This document shows positions 58,242 through 64,000 of a DNA stretch of 64,000 nucleotides, in pieces. The position numbers and the translations under genes are program-made. Below the pieces are notes generated by a model. That model had not been told where the DNA came from, did not search any database, and saw nothing but the letters and a program-made list of their open reading frames with translations. Source of the stretch: Halichondria panicea (taxonomy: Eukaryota; Porifera; Demospongiae; Suberitida; Halichondriidae); assembly GCF_963675165.1 (NCBI RefSeq), contig NC_087380.1, forward strand, positions 4,083,803 through 4,147,802, in the 5' to 3' direction. Every line of letters begins with the position of its first letter. Positions within the stretch are counted from its first letter, which is position 1.

Positions 58242-61180
58242 GTGAGTGCTTCACCTACCCCCAGAATACTCATAAGGCAGTGCCAGTCCTCTATACAAGG
58301 CTCTAACTGCTCCAATCGTCCACTGCGAGTGTCCGCATCTCGCATATGTTTTTTGCTACATCGCTGTCTTTCACAAGTTATCTGATCGCCACCTGACATA
58401 ACAGTAAGTTCAATAGAATCTTTCAAGTATGAATGTTTCTCAAGTATGAATGTTTCTCGATCATTATGTCTATCATGTCTGCGGCCTTTGCCTCATTCTT
58501 GTGTAGAACATCAAGGACTACAACCTCAGATTTTTTGGCCATCTCTGTGCTGTGGGGGTGCTTAATGTGACTGACAACACACCGTTTGTACCGCTGGAGG
58601 GGCTTGATGTACTCGCACAGTATTCGACCGACTAGAACGACCAAATTTTCTTGGATGCCCTCAATGTCGGCCTTTGTAGGAAGGAAGTGAGTTATTTTTA
58701 GGGAACCCAGGTTAGGGGGGAAAAGGTTGAGACTGGAGATGGTCCTTTGCCAACAAACTGTACATTTGCACTAGCTCACCATGATGGTCACTACGTATGT
58801 CTCTAACGCCCTTTGTTTTAGCAACGTTGTCCCCCACGAACTTGAAACATGCACCCTCATCAATCCAGGCATCGATAGGACGTTGGTACAGCTTGCTGAT
58901 TTTCGTGACCAACTTCAACACGGCACAGTAACTGATAGTGACACTAAGATGATTCAGCCTGGAGTATACCTGTGAGTAATTCAATGTAATCATAATTATA
59001 TAAGAGGAGATGGATTGGAAACGGAGGTAGCATCGCGTTACATTAATTTTTAAATCTGTGTACGGTTGTGCAGCACTTGGGGAAACGATGTTTCTGGAAT
59101 TAAGACCACTGCAATTAATGCATTCAAAGCCCCCCTAAAACAACATGCATTCTCATGCCCTCTATAATGGTGAGCATCCTTTGGAAAAAATACGTTTTTC
59201 AAAATAGCTACAAAGAGTGTCATGCTCTGAGATCTTTATGAGTATGCTTCTAGCTAATGGTAATACTTAATTATCAGTGTACTGCATGTGTCAATCCATA
59301 CGTTCCGCAGGTGACAGTTGGGAGTATACTGCAGGCACTATCTAGTCTAGATTTTACTAACATTACAATCATACATACATTTTGTAGCCTCGATTAAACC
59401 CTGGCCTAACGCGGCAAGGTAACTTCCGTTTCCAATCCCTCTCTGTGATATAATAATTATACCTGTATCTGAAAATACGTAGTGGACACACATCATACAT
59501 GTACATGTACATGTACAAACCTTTTTGTTTACTCTACAGTTGAAGAGTACGAGAGACAGAAACGACTGAATACCACACATTCTTGTGTTACGCTCTTTCA
59601 AGAGAATTGCTGTGGCCATACACATCCCAGGGTAGTGACTCTCTCCGCGTTTATGCAAGTTCCTATGATCTGAACGTCCTACGATCGTCTGGATAAGCCT
59701 AAATAGAATCGGAGACTTTCGCTGTAGTTCAGACACAGCCTGTTTCCACGATAACGCTTCCACATTGTCAATTGGAACCCGGTGAAATGTGATGCAATTT
59801 GAGAAAACAGACCACTTGGCTTGGTCTAAAAAAGTTGAGATCTCTATGCATACTGATAGAGCAGAGAAATGCCTACACAATGCTATGCTTAGTCTGTACA
59901 TACCTCATTCTATGACTAAGTTATAATCGTTTGAAGTTGGTTGCTATGAAATTGCATTATTGAAAAAACGCCATTCAAAGATGCCCTACTCCATTAGTAA
60001 GCCTATGTTTTGCGTTTTTTGACGAAGCACTGAGGTGAACATATTTGGATATAGAGCACCAGACTTCACATAGAGATAGTAGAAAGGCTATAGATACTTG
60101 TAAACTTATAAAACTAAATTCATCACTTTGCACTCAAGGTCACAAATTTGCCTCTAGCTCAAATTGAAAATCTAAGCCAAGTGGTCTGTTTTCTCAGATT
60201 GCATCACAAATAGAGAGACAAACTCCCCAGAGTTACGACATAGAGTGGAACATTCGTCGTCAAGAATTTTCATCACACCCTCTACCAATTGGTCCTTCAG
60301 TGAAGGGCAAGAAAATGCTGCCTTGGCAATAGACTGAATGTTGCCACTATTCAGTGCCTGGCGTAATTTCTGGAGACTTTCATCTACTTCCGCAGTCACT
60401 GTACTGGGTGAGCTCACTGTGATCTGTATATTGTTTAATTAATTAGTGTGATTTTGGTGTGTTTACAGTATCAGATCTGTTATCCTCACCATAACTGTTT
60501 CAGTCGAACCAGGCTTGGAAATATCTCTTGCAACACCTTCTGAACCTTTAAGTTAATGGTTATATATTAATTTACGTTCATTTCGTTTGTAGGTGGTTTA
60601 ACATACCGTCAACAGAAGAAAACTGCTCGAGATTGGTCAACTCTAACAGCGGTGGCTGACGAGGACAGTCTGTGTGCGCTATGAAAAAGAGATGATTCCT
60701 GTCATTTACATATATGATTTGTTGCAATCAACCTACGTTCCTCCCTGGTTGAGAAAGCAAGCCTTCTTCCAGGTGCTCCTACTGTCAGACGTTTTGCTAG
60801 AGGTCTAGCATGGACTGTGTGAGGTGATGCTTCAAGCCCACTGGTGTCTTTAGTTCTCTTCCTACCTGATACCATAGGACTACAGATGGAAGCCTTATTT
60901 CGACCCTGCTCAAAACCACACTTAGCCATACTTCTAAAGGCTTAAGTTTAGACTCCAGAGACTGGAATTTGTTTGTGCAAGCTCTACAAATGTATGAAGA
61001 TAGCCCATCACACTCACTAACTGGCAGCTCTAGCAGTTTGCCAAGTCTGTCTGGAAGGCATCTTTGAACAGACTCTTTGCTGAACAGAGCTGAGCAGCGA
61101 GTAGAAGTAACAATGTTGCAGCACAATCTGCATATTCTGGTGGCTGCCATTGTCTTGAACATTCTACCACCAACAACCAC
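58208..61180 (-). pseudogene. ZAD-like zinc finger plus DUF6589 protein of a transposon
   Basis: Read downward. About 61150-60935: ICRLCCNIVTSTRCSALF and GLSSYICRACTNKFQSLESK, a four-Cys module like the ZAD finger. A one-base shift near 60930 leads into a basic segment (60929-60700). Then 60417-60172 (helical), 59850-59530 (ILFRLIQTIVG, PGMCMATAILLKERNTRMCG), 58993-58712 (WIDEGACFKFVGDNVAKTKG, SDHHGELVQMYSL), 58644-58423, and 58426-58208 (MSGGDQITCERQR, CIEDWHCLMSIL). The last blocks fit DUF6589, a family found in invertebrate transposons. Coding stops at the 58240 junction. A small inverted-repeat insertion lies in an intron (58992-59461). Confidence 0.65.
58992..59461. mobile_element. MITE inside the DUF6589 gene
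   Basis: ATTATATAAGAGGAGATGGA, then TTGGAAACGGAGGTAGCATC, at the left is matched inverted by AACTTCCGTTTCCAATCCCT and TGATATAATAATTATA at the right. It lies between two DUF6589 coding blocks. Confidence 0.55.
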
Positions 61181-61559
61181 GCAGTTTTACGTATTTTTCC
61201 TTTGTGTACTTTGTCCGATTTTATCACTTGCGTAATACTGATAAATATACGAATTATTTCGCGCATGCGCATACAAGGTATACCAGGCCGCTGTAAAGCG
61301 GACTTGAGTCGAGGCTATGCGTAGGCATGCTGTAGCTTTTTGCTCTGTCAGGCTCCGCCCAGCTAGTGATTGCCCACGTTCATTTTCACTCGTCTACCAC
61401 TCGTCTACCGTCACGCGACTTAGCAAGGCAGGCTCTCCTTTTTCTTTGTCTCTTCCTTCTTTCTTTCTTTATTCCTCCAATTAGTCCCGTATTTTATCTT
61501 ATTAAACTACGACAAAGAACAGAAAAAGGAGAGGCTGCGAAGGAGGCTAGTCATAAATG

Positions 61560-62990
61560 TGGTCGGTCACTGAGAGGCCCATTATTCTCATTGAGACCTG
61601 TTCAAATATTCAGAGGTATTCACGGAGGTCTATGATGTCTACACTGTAGACTACAGGCCTCACATGTGACCAGAAGACTCTAGCCAAAAAAAGAAGCTCT
61701 ATAATTATGGCAACAGTCGGATGCATGGTGCCTACTGCAAAAAGAGGAGACACTAGGCTGGGTTTTGTAGCCGTCAAAGGGCCAGTTGAGCAACACATTG
61801 TCTCCTACAGATATGCTCCTGCAGTAGCTTCCTGAGCATATAAATACACGCAGGGTTTTTTCTTTAGCAACTTATTCACAATATATTTTGGTATGTGCGA
61901 ACTGGATAACAGTTGCTTGCTATGCTTTCGACCTCCTGTGCTAGCTCTTCTCTTCAAGTTTGCATATACCACGCAGTTGCTTAGCTTATTTTCTATCAGT
62001 TATTGGCCTCGTCCAACATGTAAGAGACTGGCATTGTGTGTTGATCGTTTTGTATTTGCTTATGTTTAGACGTAATGCCAGTCTAAGCCTGAGTTTTGTG
62101 ATTGACCTCGTGAGGGGCTAAACTGAGAAGTGAATGCTGTGTGTGTTGGACCGTTTAATAGCTAGTCCTACGTAGATTGTTTTATCCGCACGGTGACACA
62201 ATGGTCTCTGCGCTATTCAGAAACCTTCACTTGGCCTATAACTGTTATTAGATCATGTCTACCATTAATCCTGCAGTCTGGTTGGCTATAGGTATAAATA
62301 TAGTGTTATTTCCAACATGTACTTCACATAGCCTCGAGGAGGCGACCTAGCGTTATTTTAGAGACAAATCGGCCTGGGAACGAGGCTAGTACATCACCTA
62401 GAAAATTATGCAGCATAGATTAGATAAGAACTGTCAAATCTGATTGGAAGAGCTTTTCAATCTGTCACAACGTCATGAACATGTACACAGCCCTTTAACA
62501 ATGCAAATGATATTCATGACATGTTTCACGTAATGTAATTGACAATGTAAGTGGACCGTGTTGTTAAACATACACATGATCTAATTTGCTAACCTAGACC
62601 GTTCATGACGTAGTGGCGGATTGTGACATACAGCTCTCTCCCACTTTTTGGTACTTCCCTGGCCACAATGTTAGTAATTTTTCACATTGCAAATGTGTTT
62701 TTAAAGATCAAGTTTTTTGTGCAGAAGTAAGTGGAACTTCAAAAATTGGTGGAATTCAAGAAGAAGATAGAACAGGAATGAGTAAAAACTAGCCAATTTA
62801 TTGATGATGCTGTATCCTAATTTATATATAAGACTTCTGGTTCTCACAGTAAATATATTGATGGTGTTTATAACCAGTGTTGCAGAGGCCTGGAGGCCCT
62901 ATGGTTATACAGGCAGAAAAGGAGCTTTGTATCACTGCTGCATGCATGCACTAGATCTACTACGGTATGTCACAGCCACGCAGGCCACCT
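61560..62990. other. no recognisable gene; repeat fragments
   Basis: The only structured element is the hairpin at 62329-62388. 62600-62705 resembles an arm of the 25098 palindromic element. Confidence 0.45.
62329..62388. mobile_element. 60-bp TAGCCTCG hairpin mini-element
   Basis: TAGCCTCGAGGAGGC at the left and GCCTGGGAACGAGGCTA at the right. The flanks are GTACTTCAC (one base away) and GTACATCAC, an imperfect 9-base duplication. Same terminal family as 26970 and 57726. Confidence 0.6.
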
Positions 62991-63082
62991 ATCTCATGAG
63001 TGGCCCATGCACACACTTTATTCCCCATGCAGTACGGTGGATAATGGTACACAACTTGCGCATGATTTGAATACGTACATAC

Positions 63083-63502
63083 GAGATACTCAGAGCTTGT
63101 GGTTCTGAAGATACTCTCGCAGGGAGTTTAGAAGTGAGCGCCATGAGGGCTGTTTGTGCTTCTTTTGGTGTTGTGTAGTCTTTGCTGAGAACCTTCCTCA
63201 CTCGAGAGCTACACGCAAAACCTACAAACATTAGCCGTGATATATGATTATTTGAACACACATGCAACATGTACACTTGTAATTATTTCACTCACTGCTT
63301 CGCAATGGTTCTTGGCTGTTTTGGTGTACAGTCGACAGAGAGAGCCTAGGTGAGTCTCTGGATTGTTGAGCAATGATTCGACTCGGGGGTAGCTTCTCAT
63401 GCTGCTTGAGTCTAGATCTATATCTAGTTTCAGTACTGGCAGTAGGAGTTGACAACTGTGGAGATAGCTTTCTCTTGTCACTGCCTCGTTCAACCATAGC
63501 AT
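63083..63502 (-). CDS. two exons of an unrecognised gene
   Basis: Exon 63502-63292 (start ATG; MLWLNEAVTRESYLHSCQLL, ending in a donor GTGAAA at phase 1) joins exon 63221-63083 (acceptor TTTGTAG; SSRVRKVLSKDYTTPKEAQT, donor GTATGT at phase 2). The result is about 116 residues, Leu-rich and probably helical. No domain recognised. Later exons on the minus strand below 63083 are not identified. Confidence 0.4.
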
Positions 63503-63687
63503 ATTAGCTAGCTTTTAGCTGCTAGCCAGTCTAGATATAATGATCTAGATGTTTAATGCAAAATTCCCTAGTGAATAAATCCATAGGCCAGATTCGAGGC
63601 TAAATCTATACAATGTATACGTATATACATGTACTTGATATAAGACTCACAAACATAGCTGAATCAGCAATAAACTACAATATAATT

Positions 63688-64000
63688 ATAGTAGTTCCTA
63701 CAGTTCCATGGTTCCACAGTTCCATGGTTCCACCGTTCCATGGTTCCATAGTTCCATGGTTCCACAGTTCCATGGTTCCACAGTTCCATGATTCCATGGT
63801 TCCATGGTTACACGGTTCCACCGTTCCATGGTTCCATAGTTCCACAGTTCCATGGTTCCACCGTTCCATGGCGCCACGGTTCCATAGTTCCATGGTTCCA
63901 CAGTTCCATGGTTCCACCGTTCCATGGTTCCACGGTTCCAAGGTTCCAAGGTTCCACAGTTCCATGGTTCCACAGTTCCATGGTTCCATGGTTCCATAGT
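63688..64000. repeat. 8-bp GTTCCANN minisatellite, continues past the window
   Basis: About 38 units of GTTCCA plus two variable bases (TG, CA, CC, TA, CG). Because the unit is 8 bases, it reads as 24-base, 8-codon repeats, and several frames on both strands are open. These frames are a composition effect, not genes. Confidence 0.95.

Larger units (their letters stand above)
57726..61317. mobile_element. nested 3.6-kb element carrying RecQ-like helicase and DUF6589 genes
   Basis: Starts TAGCCTCGATTCAAGGCCGC and ends GACTTGAGTCGAGGCTA. The TIR is about 60 bases and ends inward at GCGCATGCGC. The flanks are TGCGTAGGC at 57717-57725 and 61318-61326, a perfect 9-base duplication. Inside, a RecQ-like helicase fragment (plus strand) meets a ZAD-like/DUF6589 gene (minus strand) head-on near 58240, where both stop abruptly. 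An internally deleted copy of a larger autonomous element is the simplest reading. Confidence 0.8.
57199..61549. mobile_element. outer TIR element with 9-bp target duplication (about 750 bp plus a nested insert)
   Basis: Starts TAGCCTCCTTCGCAGCCTCT and ends with its inverted copy (GGAGAGGCTGCGAAGGAGGCTA). The arms of about 150 bases include AAAGGAGAGCCTGCCTTGCT and its complement. The flanks are GTCATAAAT at 57190-57198 and 61550-61558, a perfect match. Removing the nested element (57726-61317) leaves a non-autonomous element of roughly 750 bases. Confidence 0.85.

Noticed and set aside
63613-63999. Long PWFHSS or MEPWNHGT frames
   Set aside because: Products of the 8-base tandem repeat.

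Overview
The window is animal DNA, most likely from a demosponge. Genes have many short GT-AG introns in AT-rich sequence, and the families present are metazoan: semaphorin, sushi domains, fibronectin III, a DEATH domain and sacsin. Many small palindromic transposons sit in the introns. One 200-base run of N (50587-50786) marks an assembly gap. The species is inferred from gene content only.

Layout. 1-2100: little coding, a CT microsatellite and a possible promoter. 2120-11605 (+): a semaphorin assembled from 16 exons whose phases all join, from signal peptide to PSI domain. 12832-13991 (-): a damaged secreted protein with sushi domains. 14389-16693 (-): a multicopper oxidase with two in-frame TGA codons, a frameshift and a lost copper ligand. 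16698-17251 (+): two orphan sushi exons. 17385-22035: decayed transposons, including a DDE transposase relic and a Mutator-like foldback element with a second element nested inside. 22179-23410 (+): exons of a receptor-like protein with an ephrin-receptor-like Cys motif and two FN3 domains. 24366-25610: a Ulp1/PHD relic, a small gene and a palindromic element. 26085-29596: a complete Ginger-type DNA transposon (integrase, Ulp1 protease, PHD finger) with CCGG target duplications.

30120-49710 (-) is the most striking locus. Exon phases link a hydrophobic leader carrying a 2A-like motif (GDVEINPGP), a DEATH domain, a middle domain, a 37-base mini-exon, and a sacsin-like protein with three sacsin ATPase repeats and a C-terminal J domain. 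The sacsin part is mostly one exon of about 12.4 kb. It carries four apparent frameshifts and one in-frame stop, so it is either a young pseudogene or a sequence with indel errors. I propose it as a single DEATH-sacsin gene, which transcripts must confirm.

50928-51922 (-): the C-terminal two thirds of a Rab-like GTPase with a membrane-anchor tail. 52452-55674: a foldback element. 57199-61549: nested transposons. The inner one carries a broken RecQ-like helicase and, in convergent orientation, a ZAD-like plus DUF6589 gene, all bounded by a 9-base target duplication. 63083-63502 (-): two exons of an unrecognised gene. The window ends in an 8-base GTTCCANN tandem array.

Two themes recur. Several genes (oxidase, sushi gene, sacsin) carry similar small lesions, so base-level accuracy should be checked before calling pseudogenes. 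Much of the repeat content belongs to TIR families with perfect 9-base target duplications and termini TAGCCTC or CAGAGGAGG.
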